NCBI RefSeq assembly: GCF_020382885.2
Contig: NC_058495.1
Span: 18,954,127-19,018,126 of the forward strand
Source of the DNA: Scatophagus argus
Taxonomy: Eukaryota; Chordata; Actinopteri; Scatophagidae
Direction: 5' to 3'
DNA length: 64,000 nt
Below the pieces are notes generated by a model. It did no database searches. It was not told where the DNA came from and was given only the letters and a program-made list of their open reading frames with translations. This document shows, piece after piece, positions 1 through 12,800 of the stretch (position 1 is its first letter; every line of letters starts with the position of its first letter). A program made the position numbers and the translations under genes.

Positions 1-246
1 TGTCTCTCTCTGTGTCTCTGTCAGCGCTTGTGGTTCGGTCTGTGGTATTTTTGTGGTCTTTTTGTGTCAGAGACTAGATGAAGAGCTCAAAGCTGAAGCG
101 TAGCGATAGCATCTGAGCCGACACAGCTCTTTTTCTCCTGTCTCTTCAGCACACAGGAAAGGGTCGTGCACACTCCATGAGACCTGAACAACCACCAACT
201 CAGTCGTTCCTTTACACTAAATTGCACAGGTGTGCATGAGTGTCAC

Positions 247-300
247 TTGTGTGTTTGTGTGTGTGTGTGTGTAACAAAGAGAGAGAGAGAGAGAGAGAAA
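247..300. repeat. GT and GA dinucleotide microsatellites
   Basis: A run of GT units (about 248-272) is followed by a run of GA units (about 278-298). This is a simple sequence repeat that also produces a spurious short open frame. Confidence 0.9.
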
Positions 301-1365
301 GAAACAGCAAGAGATGCATCTCGTAGTCTGTAATATAAGATTATGACAATGAAGCTTGTCACTGTTAGAAAAGACTGTTAACAGAAACTGAATGTGATGC
401 AAGTTTACGCATCAAAGGTAAAGGAAGAAACCGAACCCTGTCACTCACCTACTCAACTTCCGCTAAACACAATATCGACAATGGATGTAAAACACCCACT
501 TCCAAACCTCTCTTTCTCTTCTCTTCCTCAGAAATCTTTGAGATGTAACACTCAAAATGCCAAATATTTTAAAACACAGGACTTCTTAGTTATCTGTGCA
601 CAAATCGTCACTGTCCCGGAAGACACACAGCCGTTAGCCTCTCACCGAAATGGATGTCCGTCCCTGTCCGTCTGTCTAACATCATATATCGATTTTCTTG
701 ACAACCGTTCATCTGATCAACTTCACATTTGTCGGGTGTATTACTGAGCATCCATGAAATGCAGTGTCAAGTGCAGGCTCTTGAGACCTTTGGGAAATAT
801 TTATTAGCGTGCTACTACGATCTAAAGTACACACTGTGAAGTGTGTTAAGAGGGGACCACTCTTAACTGTCACACCACTGAATGGAGTATAGCTGGCTTT
901 TTGCCGCTTATCTTTTGCTAAACTTAAAACATGTCAAGCACCAGCAAAATATCTGTCAGAATGAAAGCTTTTGTTCCAGGAAATAGCCTGGTCCCATATA
1001 ACTTAGTGTTAGCAATGACAGCAGACGGGTGACTATCTTACATTTGCTATTAAGTTGAACATTATTTTTGTTTAAACTGTTCATCCAAGAGCTTTTCCAC
1101 ACATGCTCTGAATTTGGATTTGGCTTCACTGAGGCCATAAAAAGTTTGTGCGAGCTTTCGCACCCAAACGACACATGTACTCTTGCATTGCTACGAGACA
1201 CAACTATGTAATGGCAGGTGTATTGCTCGGGACCTCATTAATCTGTGGTTAACTTAACTGTTGTGATAAAGAAAATGTGTTTTAAATGTGTTTAGTAACA
1301 GTTAATAACTCTTAGAATCTATAAAAAAACATATTCACCACTTTTAATGATTCAAACTATACAAT

Positions 1366-1371
1366 TTTATT
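1366..1371 (-). terminator. cd8b: Candidate poly(A) signal for cd8b
   Basis: AATAAA on the minus strand, about 970 bases past the cd8b stop codon. It is a match to the hexamer only. Use for cd8b is inferred from orientation and from the lack of another gene in between. Confidence 0.35.
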
Positions 1372-2341
1372 GATGTAAGAGAATTATGCTAACATGAAAA
1401 AACATCTTGACAGAGCTGCTTTCTTCAAGACAGATGTTTCTTAAAAAAATGAAGAAACAAAAATGCTGTAAAAAACAAAAAACAAATAAATAACAATGAG
1501 AACAAAAAAGCAAATGAGAAAATAAAGGATGTCATTTCTATTGATTTGATTTGTGATCTGCATGCATTTTGTCTGTTAATAAACTGATCAGCTCGGGGGA
1601 TTGAGGAAAAACATTGCCCTGTTTTGTCCTGATTTAATACTAATCTGAAATCCAAAACCACAGACCACCAACCTCACTGAATTGAAAAACCAGCTGGATA
1701 AATTATGATCTGCATCATCTGCATGCTGACTATTGCCAAATCAGACACAAGAGGAAAGTCACAGCTCCGAGCTTAGTTGAAATTGATCGAACTCTGGAGG
1801 CGTCTCGTAATTTTACAAAAAAACAGTAAATATATCACAATATGTTACATATTTGTGTTGTTGCTGTTGACTCTTCACTGAGTGCAAATTTCACTATAAG
1901 CAAATGTGACATGACATGCTGATGGCAGAGTAGCTCTTCAGGTTGAATCTTGGTCTACAGCTCAAGTGAAACACATCAGCCACTGCAATCACAGAAGCAA
2001 AGTGTTACTGTACATATGAAAGACGTTTAATACGGCAAAAACAACCTCTGATTTGAGCACATATTGTGCTCAAGTTTTAAATGCAGATAAATATCATACA
2101 TACAATGAATGTTTTACACATAAATGTGTCAAACTACACACATGAGGTACATACACTGAGTCCGATATAAGCTGCAGGGCTTTAAGTCATCTGCCTCTTC
2201 CTTATGAAAGAAAAGCGAAGCGAAGACAGATTTAAGCATCAGTTACTTATAGTATATATTGCTGCAGAATCAAATTCTACATGACATGTTAAGAATCCAG
2301 GAATTATACAGGAAAAAATTTTACCATCCATATTTCTCTAC

Positions 2342-5300
2342 TTACTTCACAAATTTGTGTCGACATTTTTTGGGTAGCCCTGTAAGCAAGAACATGTTCA
2401 GAGAAAGGAACACTTTAGAGATACAATAATACATTTCTTTACTCAAACGCTCACATTTCGAAGCTGCTTGTTGCCTTGCTTGGTAAAAATCTTGTGCGCT
2501 ACCTACCTGACTTCACATTATTTAGCACATTAAACTGGCGGAATACTCACGGCTGAAGTAGTACAGTATGCAGAGGAGAGCTACAGCCAAGGCCCCAATA
2601 AGTCCAACCAACGGCCACAGAATCAGGGAGCCGCAGCCACCTGGAGCAAACACACAACGTATACAGCACAGAGTTTTATTTATATTACAGCTTACTGAAT
2701 TATGTCAAGATATATTCAACAAAAAAGTACAAGAAGTCATGCCAAAGTACAAAAATGTACATCATCTCAGTCTGTGACAATGCAGAAAGGTTATAGTAGA
2801 TCAGAGAACATATACTCACAGACAGAAGATGTCAGAAGATGACATATAACATTCATTATCAAAGCAAAATTATGAACTGTTACAAACAGTATGCTGGAAA
2901 AATCCATGATAACTTACCCTGTGGAGAATTCTTTTTAGTGCAGCGACAGCCTGACTTGACTGGCGGTTTGGGTTTTGTTGTAGGCGGTAATGTTGGAGCG
3001 ACCCCTGTAAGATAAAGACAAAAGAGCCACAAAGACTAAACTATAACTAAAAACTAAACAGCAGTGAAATAAGGATGCAAAGAATCTCCAATGGACAGAT
3101 TAATCTTTACTCATCTTTAAAAAAAAGAAACAAAACAAACAACCAACCAGAATCTTATTCTCTCTACAGTACATCATGTATTTTGTTTATCTGTGTGGCA
3201 CCTCAGTCTGGCCATATTAGGCAAGTGGACAGTTTTTCTCTTTTTCAATTCAAAAACATTCACACATAGGAGAACAAATTCTACACATGTATTCTGATAG
3301 ATATGATGCGCTCACCTAACCATGCAAGCGTTCTTTTATCAACAGCCAGTCAAAAAGCCAATGCTAAACCACAATCCAAAGTCACTTCGAAACTATAAGA
3401 TTTATCAATAAGTACTCCTTAGGTTGTTTGTGTAAACGCAAAGAGTCCAGTGACAAAATGTGGCTACATTTTAAACTTTTTAAAGTAATTATTTTATACT
3501 TATTACATGCATACACATTGATGAGTATAACAAACGACTGTTTTAAAAGATAGTAGACAGTGGGTGGTTAGACTGAAACATAAGAGAAGGGGTGATGTGC
3601 ATCGTTACCTGTCTGAATTAAAAGTGGGAACACTGCAGTTACGTGGTACGTACTGGCTTAATATATTATGCTAAATGGTATAATGTACCATATTTAAATG
3701 AAGAGGCTAGGTTCTGATCAAGAATTTAAATCTTTAAAATCATTTGCTCCCCCACATGCCTCCTGAATGCAGAGAGACTAAAACTCTGACAGCCGATTGA
3801 TTATCTGACTAAATAAAACGCTTGAGATTTGAGCATACAAACCTCCTGGCCGAAGAAGAATCCCAGACTTCCACACTTCTGCGTTTTCCCTGTCCTTAAG
3901 AACACAGGAATAAACCCCTGCATCCTCTTCTGTCACATTGATGATGTGAAGAGTAAAGACTGTACTGCTCCTCCTGCCAAATTTGAACCGTGCCTGGTTC
4001 ACACCAACTCCATGGTTGTAACGGTCAGCATAGTTGTACCTGCCCAGGAACTCTAATTTGCTGTGATTGGAAACAATGCGGAACCAGTAGATAAAGTTAC
4101 AGGTAAATTTAGAACATTCACAGTCAACAACTGGCGTGCTGAGGATCGGGGGATAAAAAACGGCGACGGCCTCTTGTTGCAGGATCAGGCTCGAACCTAA
4201 GAGCAGAAATAAAAGGATGTTTGAGATTTCAATAGACACATGCTTGTTAACAATTGTGGCTGTAACACAATACAACAAAGTCAAGGCCTAACACCTGTGA
4301 GTTTACTTGGTCTTGTTTTGGCGTCTTATGCTGACTTTTCTTCATTTGGTGTTTAGAAAAGTTTGACTAATTAAGCAACATTGCAGTCTTTTGTACTAAA
4401 TTTGTACTAAAACGGACTAATTGTCTTGTACATCCAAGTAATCGTGCTTGAAGCACAGCAGAAGCAAATACAAACGTAACTGGCAGTATGGTCGAGAAGG
4501 ACTTCAGCTATCACTAAAGTGTTGCAAGAAGGGAAATGGAGCCAAACTATGAAGAAACTTCTTGTACATACTTCGAACTGTGAAGGTGACATTTTGAAAT
4601 TGCTGTCTGGCAAGGCTGATTTAGTGTTTATGCAATGTTTACGGGATGCTTTCATTGAATGAGTTATTTTATCTAGTTTTAGAATCAGCTTTCATGCCTA
4701 TTTTGTGTGTTTGAGTCAATATCAAATGTCAGTGTCAGCATATACCTGTTGCAATCACCGGTATTACAAAATGTTCAAACTCTCTGCATGTATCTTCTTC
4801 TCTCTATTCCGAAGCACACATATGCGTGAAATGGGTGACATTCTAGAGTGCATTAAATTAATTTCATATATATCCAATGAGCTGTGCAGTACAGTACGAA
4901 CACAATTAATTTCCAAATCTTGATATAGCTCCAATACAACCCCGATTGCAAAAAAGTTGGAACGCTGTGTAATTAATAAAATGGAATGCAATCACTGGCT
5001 AATCCTTTTTGACATCTAAAGCAGTGCAAAGACAACGTACTCCAACTTCGCTTTTGTAAATATATGCTTATTCTGAATTTGGTGTTAGTAGCACGTTTCA
5101 AACCAGTTGTGCCAGCGGCAAACAAAAGACTGGGTGAGCTGTGGAGTTCGTAATCCGTTAACCCACAGGTAAAGAGGTTAATTGTTCCAGGTGATAGTGT
5201 CAAGACTGGGTCTGGAAGCAACACCCTTGAAAGGTTTAGTCACCCTCAAACAAGGATGGGACAAGGTTCACTACTTTGTGAAACGCATTATTGTATAAAG

Positions 5301-5979
5301 GATATTACTGCATGGGTTCCGGAAAGCTTTATAAAATCATTGTCAGCCAACGCAGTTCTTTTGCAGATGACTGTATTCTATTTTTATTTATGTATTACAG
5401 AGTGTCCCAAGTTTTTTGGAATTGGCTTGTATTGAAAAAAGTGTAAAAGTGAAAAAAGTAAATATAAAACTAACATCAATATAGACCCAGCACAGAACAC
5501 AAGCAGTATATCGTCGCCCTAATAATTTATTATCACTGTTGCATACCAAAGTGTACACATTTATATTGATGTTAATATATAAAAGTACCAAAAACTGTAG
5601 TATTACCATTAACCGGAGTAACTGTACAATAATATATCAAATATAGTACTTTCCATGGCAGTTTGACCATTAAAGTTTTAACAAATAACCCAAATGTTAG
5701 AACATTGTATTTAGTGTGTTTAAGCTGTCCCATCTTTCAACTTTTAGAACAAACCATGGATAAGACTGCATTGTACAAGTCAAGTTACACATCAGACAAG
5801 CTTCGGTTTAAGTTGACAACAACACATTCCTCGCTACAGGCCTCTCACTGAGTTATGCTGTTATGAAACGCCGGAGGCTAACGACAACATGAAAACAACA
5901 AGCAGAAAAACTTAGCACTCTTACCTGATGTCCAGAATGATACCGTCCACAGTGTCCATGCCAGGGGAAGCAGGATCAT
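2342..5979 (-). CDS. cd8b: CD8 beta chain (T-cell co-receptor)
   Basis: Five coding exons on the minus strand: 5979-5925, 4196-3843, 3004-2918, 2640-2551 and 2379-2342, giving 207 residues with all junctions in phase 1. Exon 1 gives the signal peptide ([18 protein letters not shown]). Exon 2 gives one V-type immunoglobulin domain (about residues 19-136), with clustered cysteines in DCECSKFTC, the YWFRI core and the [11 protein letters not shown] strand-F motif. Exon 3 is a Pro/Thr-rich hinge ending KSGCRC. Exon 4 is a single membrane helix (about 168-192). Exon 5 encodes the short basic tail [12 protein letters not shown]. This layout and the tail are typical of fish CD8 beta; the tail lacks the CxCP Lck-binding motif of CD8 alpha. 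With CD8 alpha it forms the co-receptor that binds MHC class I on cytotoxic T cells. Intron 1 carries a Tc1-type relic. The identity rests on remembered family features, not a search. Confidence 0.88.
4935..5431. mobile_element. Deleted Tc1/mariner-type DNA transposon relic in cd8b intron 1
   Basis: The ends form imperfect inverted repeats: acaaccccgattgcaaaaaa at the left, and at the right a sequence whose reverse complement begins tacaagccaattccaaaaaa. Both are flanked by TA, the usual Tc1/mariner target. The roughly 500-base interior holds pieces that resemble an abundant fish element (ggatgggacaaggttcacta, then aaaggatattactgcatggg) with most of the transposase region missing. It cannot be autonomous. 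The family is recalled from memory. Confidence 0.75.
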
Positions 5980-7071
5980 CTTGTCCCGTTACCGGTATGT
6001 GTATTCTCCGTGTGTATCTTGAATGGTAGCTGAGGAGCGGTGCTGATACTTTCTCTTCTTGCTATATCTGATCTGACAGAGATGATGGGAGGAACTGAAG
6101 TGACAGGACCCTGAGTAGTCAAGGTAACACCCCAATGTGACACGCACAGGGCCTATCAGAGTGGGCCATACACCAGCCACGGGACTTACATATAACACAC
6201 ACACAAACACACAGTGCTGAAGAATTCATCTAATCTGAAATGTGCATAAAACTGGTAAAAAGTGTGCCATAGAAAGAACAAAAAAATGGCAATTATCTGA
6301 TTATGATGTTCTGGACTGACTTTCACTTAAAAAGTAAAGATAGGTAACATCTGTGTTTTGTTCTCAGTGAAGTGGGCTGCTGAAGGAGAAACGTGCAATT
6401 CAATATACATGGCACACATACAGTGATCAAACAGCTGAAGAAGTGGGGATGTTTGAGCTAAGCTGACATTACACCACATATCAAGCAATAAAAAAAAAAC
6501 AAAAGTTGTATATTCACACAGAGCAGCAGTTTGCAGTGCTGTGGTCTCTGCCCAGGTGCATGACCTAGAGCTCAGCAGAGTCCTACTTACGCAGCTTCAT
6601 GCCTTACTGCAGAGCACGGGAAAGGGAATAGCAATGTAGTGAGCCTAAACATGAAGGCACTGACTGGAAAACAAAGAATAAATGACATAAATTCTGATCG
6701 ACAATGCTGATATTTCCGTTATCCACACATCAAGGAGTGTGTCCTTGATGTATGTGTGTCCTTGAAAATGACAAAACCCGGGGAGATCTGTGCATGAGAA
6801 ACTAATAAATTGAATAAAACAGTTTGAAACTAAATTATTTCCACAGATTGTCTGCAACCAATTTCTTTCTTGTCATACGCTTAAACCATTAAAAGATCAA
6901 ACTGAGAACTTTAATTTCTAAATAACACAAGAGACAAGATTTAAAATGAAGAGGGCGGCGCAGAAAAACCCAATATGAACGGCTGACTGGCATCTACGCA
7001 AAATATCATCTGGAAGTTAAGATGTGTCAAACTGCAACAGGAAAGGTTCACTTTTAGAAACGTGACTTATG

Positions 7072-7405
7072 TTAGGGCTAAAACAATCTGTCAGTTTCAG
7101 CATTCAATGATTTTTCTTTTAACTTAGCAACGATCTGATTAATTAAAAGTCAGGAAATAGTGAGAAAAATGGCTATCGCAATTCCCACTGACCTCAGGTG
7201 ACGGCTTCAAATTGATTGTTTTGTCAAATATCAGTCCAGTATCTTGTTATGAGGCTATAAAACAGTGGGAAAACAGCAAATCCTTACATATCCAAAGCTG
7301 GAACTAATGAAAGTTTGGCATTTTGGCCCTGACTGACTTGACCATTTATCAAAATTGTTGATTTGTTCTATAAATAATCAACTAATCAATTATGCATTTA
7401 AGCAC
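7072..7405. repeat. AT-rich dispersed repeat (ATTAATCGATTAG-type family), copy 1
   Basis: It begins tagggctaaaacaatctgtc and ends near aataatcaactaatcaatta, with an interior resembling other copies (aaaatggtgaaa-like, cagtgggaaaacagcaaatc). It fits a short non-autonomous repeat common in teleosts, whose ends read gctgcaactaacgattatt or its complement. The copy is diverged, and the limits are approximate. Confidence 0.5.
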
Positions 7406-8764
7406 TCAATCCCACAATGAACATTTTCAGCTTGTTGCATTCAGAGGATAACCCCACCATTAAGGCTGACCGGATAAACCCAGGTCTGATGGTCTATTCA
7501 TCCATCCCATACCTACAGTGAAATTGCCTTTCATGAACAGCAACGACTTAGAGGTACGCTGTATCGGAAAGTCTCAAGGAGGCACCCTTGCAGTTGCTAT
7601 CTTAATTAAAACCCTAACTTTAAGTACTTTACTCCTGATTAAAGGCAATATGCCCCACTGACTGGCTTTTATATTGCATTCAGGGCGGCCATTGTAAGTG
7701 TTCAAATGTGTCTTCATCCCTAGAATTCACAATCTCCTTCATAAGACTGAGTGGTATCAGTGGACTGTGTCGTCTCTGGATTTTTTTTGTGCGTGTGTGT
7801 GTGCATTAAAGGTTAGGGAGTAAAACGGTCTGGTGGGGGTCTTACATGGAGAGGATGTGGGCACCCAAGAGCTTTACGGGGGTCGAAGACTCGAGCGAAG
7901 CAGGGAACGAGACCACAGGATTCTTTGAAAACAGGAGATCTCAGGGGGCTTCAGAGGTGCTCTTTACACATCGCCGAGCTCTTACGCCTTTGTTGGTCTC
8001 TGCTCCGACACTTTAAGTTAAAAAGCAGCCTGCTGAGAAGTTTGTCGCTTATTTCATTCCTTTACGCATCTCATAAACCAATTCTGTTGGGTGTTAAGTA
8101 TGTGAGACAGTTCGTGAGAATATTGCTGTATGTGTTTCAGACCGAGGAGTTAGTTTGCTTCGCATTAGCAGTTTTTTAAACAATGTCATCTTCTATCCTC
8201 TAGAGAACTTAGTCCAGTGCAATATCAACTATTCTATCAATTCTTTCAATGACAGTTTTCCCTTTGCAGTCAAACCCAGTACCACAAACTGTAATCAAAC
8301 TACCATCTCAGTCTTTTCATTATTATTTAGCGCTACAACACAGTAGCAAGCTGTCTAATGCATGTTTTGATTTACAACACCACTCTGGCTTGAATCCTGT
8401 GATTACACTATTCTCCTGGTCCAACAAAGCACATAATGTGCATCATCCTGCTCTCAGGACTGCAATGCGTTCAAATATCTGATTTAACCTGCAGCAAAGA
8501 GCAAAACAAGCACCACACTTTGCCAAATGTTTTAAACAAAAAAGTATCATAGAAAAAAAAAAGATCCTTCTTTTAATATTTAATCTTTGGTCAGCTTGAG
8601 CATATTTGGCTTCTGGATCTAGAGAAGTTTGTAAATAGCAAACAACCACCTCAGACCCCACACAGCCTGCAAACCTAAACCTGTTCTCTAGAAATCTAGT
8701 TTTTGTTGTTGTTGTTTTCTTTGTTTGTTTTTTTTTACAAAATCAAACTAGTCCACAGCCACAA

Positions 8765-8770
8765 TTTATT
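8765..8770 (-). terminator. Candidate poly(A) signal for zmat1
   Basis: Minus-strand AATAAA about 1.08 kb past the zmat1 stop. Nothing here separates it from a chance hexamer. Confidence 0.3.
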
Positions 8771-9846
8771 AAGCTGTTTAAAGTAGAAATTCTCCATCCC
8801 ACAAATCATCAAGTTAGTGTACACTGTAGACCTACTAAGCACCTACTTAAAAGAACTAAACTGTTGAGTGGCTCATTATGAGACAACAGGAAAGTTTACT
8901 TTGGCCTTTTTTCAGTCACCCTTCAGTAACACAGACTGCCTTTGCTCAGTCGATCCAAGAATGCATCTGAACATGTGTTTTTAAGTTGGTTTTTTTTGGG
9001 TTTTTTTTATAGAGCTATCCTTTGTTGATCTTTTGCACCTGTCTGGCCCCAAACAACTTCTGTGCTGCTTGGAGATTCACTCATAACACAAGCAAATGCT
9101 CTCTAAATTAGAGCCAGACCTCAGTATTGTTTTTTTATGTTTGTTTTTTTAAATAGTTCTGATGAACTGCAGTGCGTACAACATGCTCATAATTTGTTAC
9201 AGAACACACCTACATCTGTCACAGTCTTCTTTCGGCCTATGTGCCTCACACCGAAAGCACACAGCACTTCAAAAGAAATGAAATGACTGAGCTTCTAACA
9301 TCTATGGGCTTTTATCTGCTTTACTGATGCTCTGAATGAAGCTCAACAGTGCCAACCACAGGCTGCTAAAGGGATCACAATGGATTAAATACCTGGCAGA
9401 GTCACAGCTGCATAATTAAACACAATTTAACTTACTCGTGTGTCAAGAGGTCAAGACGACTTCTTGATGCTTTGAAATGGCAATCAAAAAAATAAAAGCC
9501 AACAAACAAAAATGTGCAAATAAATTAATTCAAATGCATGTTAAGTGTCATAATGAAAAATAAAGCTATTTGTAAGTGTTGTGAAAACCTGTCCAAAGAC
9601 AGTGAAATAAGAAAATTCCATTCATTCTTTAGAAACACAAATTGACTACACATGGCTAGCCAGCTAGCACACCTACAGAGGAACAACACCTTAAGGCTGT
9701 CAGAGCAGACAGCGAAAACTGCCTTGTTAATGGCTATAAAGATTATTTTCATGAAAACAATTTTGAGAATTTCAATGTCATGCCTATGTTAACTTCATGT
9801 TAATGTCAGCAGTCCATAAAACAAAGTTAAACTGTGCATTTTGAGT

Positions 9847-12800
9847 TTAAAAGCCCAGAATGGAATCATCCCATAGTTTCTCCTCCTCTGTCCTTGTATC
9901 TGCTTTCTCTTTCATTTTCTTCTTCTCTTTCCTGTATTTGGGTTTGGCAGGCCCATCCTGTCCACCATCCCATTGCTCAATATGAATTTCAGTCCCTTTT
10001 CTATTGTCCATCATGTTTTCTGGCATTACACTGTCCACCACCCTTTCTCCTCCCACTGGCTCCAAGTCCTCCATGCGGGATTTCTTATCTTGTCTTCTCT
10101 GCTTGCTATGATTTTTTTGCTTTTTTCTCCTCCTGTCTTCCTCTGACTCTCCAGATTCCCCTCTTCTCCTCTCCTTTGACTCCATATCTCTTTCCCTCTT
10201 TTGTCGCTTCCTCCTTTTCTCTTCTTTGTCTGAGTCCTCATTTCTTGCCCTCTTGTCTCTCTCTCTCCTGGATCTTCTGACACTCCTCTGTTCTCTGCGC
10301 CTGTATTCAGACTCATCACTGTCACTATTGCTACTGCTATAGGAGGAGGAATACGAGGAGGAAGAGGAGTAGGATGATGAGGTACTGTATGAGGAGGAGC
10401 TTGATTGATTTCTGCGTCTCCTTTTCTTTATGGATTGACCTGTGAACAGCGGAGAGCATGAGCCCGGCAGGACAGAAGGAGGGCAGTTGGAATCCAAACC
10501 ATGGGATGGCCAAGGACCACCCTGATAAAGAGGACCCCACCCTTCAGCTGGGTTGTAACGACCAAAGCGTGAGTGATGAGGACGGTTGTAAGTGGGAGGA
10601 AAGTTTGGCTTAGGTTTGTTCAGTTCTCTGATATCTCCCTTGTTTAATACCTCCTCTTCTTCAGCTTCCTCATCCTCCTTTCCTGTCTCAGCCCCAGGAA
10701 GGACTTGAGGTCTTGGGGTGATTCCACGAGCCTTCTGGATCTGGATGTAATCTGATAGCTCATCTGTAAAAGTGCTATAGGATTTTTGTTGGGATTTGCA
10801 CAGGTCAATGACCTTCTTCTCCCTGTTCAAGAACATGTAAACAGGAGTTATGTTATGCTGTTGCAACTAATGTGTGGAGTTAAAAGACATGAGAAAAGCA
10901 ACACAGATGATATTCATCTGATACAGTGTATCGGAAAATCACTTAATTGTATTTTGTTGCAGTTATCCAGTGAATTTAGCATGCTAATCGGCAACCACCT
11001 TGTGCCTTTATCGGTGATAGTCCAAAAAAAGACGGTAGTTTCAGCTCGAAGATGTGTGCGAGAGGCAAGAAAACAAACCCATCTCACACCCACAAATTGC
11101 TAAGAAAGTAAATAAGTCACCTCTCTGTAATGCATCCCCTGTTTGTCTCTCCCTAAGAGGCCTCTGCTGGTCTTAGAAGATGTGTCACTAGCTCTACAGC
11201 TAACTGAGCTAACGGGAACATTAGCTACAACCAAAGATATGTCCAGGAAACAGTTCACTGAGCTGCAATGGGTGGTTACTCTGGTGATATGTTGCACCTT
11301 ACATTTTTGAGGTTACCTTCAAATTCTGGCCACATACAAACTTGAGCCATTTACATAGTCAATGTTATAGAAGCTGTAGTGCAGTGTTTCTGTTTGAGGT
11401 AAAGCATAAAAGAAGACATGAGAGTGGACACTGTGCACTTGATCTTACCTAATCTGGTGCTTGTTTCCCTGCATGTGGGCCTTGTACATCTCCACTGAAT
11501 TAAATTGCACACCACACATCTGACACATCAAGGAATTGGCTTTAGACAAATCAGAGTGGAAGGGGTGGGAAAGGAGGGAAAGACAGCATAAATGATCAAA
11601 TATCAGTTTGTGTCCGGTGAGTTTCCATCTCAGGTCAAAATATTACTATTCGTTTAAATGTATTTTTGCGTTTAGAGCATGTCCAAGTCTTCTCTACACA
11701 AGAGAAGACCTAACTGTTACTATGTAACATAACCACAGTCAGACTAACTGCCTGTTATCAACACCAGTTTACTGTCAGTAAGTTAACTATCATCTTCCTG
11801 CTACCTCTCATGGGATTAAATTAAATGGCTTTTTTAAACATCTGTGTGTTTCTTTTTTTTCGTAATGTGCAAATGTGCAGTGTTAATGCAGTTCCTGCAG
11901 GGTGTGATACTCTTTGCATACTACTTCTTTGCTGAGAGGCAGGACCCTGCGTTACCTTGTTGAACATCGTCTCCAAGCTCTTTGAGCAGTTCCTGTCTAG
12001 TCTGATTCCTCTGGTGTTTGCGTCCACTGTAGTGCTGCAAAGCCATCTGGGGATTGTTGAAGGTAGCAGCACACAGGACACAGTACTTGTTAGGGTCCTT
12101 CAGATCAACCTCTGTGCTGGGGGTAGTTGCTGTGGCTGAGTCAACAAGATGCTCCACACTACCCTCTGGAGCTGATTTCTTTTCAGCATTATCAGAATCC
12201 TGACTTTGCAAAGTATTCACCTCTGTGTACCTGTCTATGGCTGCAATGAAAAATGATCAATTTAAGTTCACTTGTGTTTCACCCCTTGAACTTAAACAGA
12301 GCTCTCAACAAGATGTGCTGTTAATATTACAGTTCAGACCACTATGATACTTTCACACAGTCCACACTTGCCTGGGGGTTGAAGACCTTGTTTACGGAGA
12401 TTTTTTGAATGGACTTTGCCTTCATAGTGTGATCTTGCCACCACGGGGGAACTAAACACCATGTTACACAGCTCACAGAAATGGTCCTTGTCTGTAGTCA
12501 TAGTCCGCTGTAAAAAAAACAAACAAACCAACTTGTCAAGAGACTGATATGTGCGTTCTGACCTAGTATGTAAAATGAATAAAAAAGAAAATAACAGATC
12601 ATCAAGTCCTACCACATTCCATTTTTCAATACACTTGTATGGCTGCTTGTATTAAATTCAAAATGCTCATGCTGGCATGTACCTGTGCACCTGCCTATTC
12701 TCTGCATCCTTTCACGACATTTTAACCCGTCCTCTTCTCAATCACACTAATGCTAAACAATGTACAGACTCGTGAAAAAAATAATCCCTCAGTCATCACT

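Larger units (their letters stand above)
1..2341. other. Intergenic flank and probable cd8b 3' UTR
   Basis: I see no convincing coding exon here; the open frames are short, AT-rich and match no family I recognise. A GT/GA microsatellite lies at about 247-300. Downstream of the cd8b stop, the first clear minus-strand poly(A) hexamer (read as tttatt on the plus strand) is at 1366-1371. That would give cd8b a 3' UTR of roughly 1 kb, which is inference. In other teleosts cd8a lies close to cd8b, but no cd8a exon is visible here, so it must lie left of the window or elsewhere. Confidence 0.5.
5980..9846. other. Intergenic region: cd8b 5' flank and zmat1 3' flank
   Basis: The first few hundred bases should hold the cd8b promoter and 5' UTR, but I cannot place a TATA box or start site. 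An AT-rich dispersed repeat copy lies near 7072-7405. The stretch at about 7740-8660 has several open frames, none with recognisable protein features. A minus-strand AATAAA at 8765-8770 could end the zmat1 transcript, which would give a 3' UTR of about 1.1 kb. Otherwise I see nothing. Confidence 0.5.

Noticed and set aside
7740-8661. Several overlapping open frames that might form a small gene
   Set aside because: The frames are short and lack domain features or consistent splice sites. The stretch is more simply the zmat1 3' flank.
9834-10280. 148-residue plus-strand open frame rich in Ser, Pro and Phe
   Set aside because: It is the antisense of the zmat1 last exon; the minus-strand frame carries the real protein and the plus frame reflects its biased codons.
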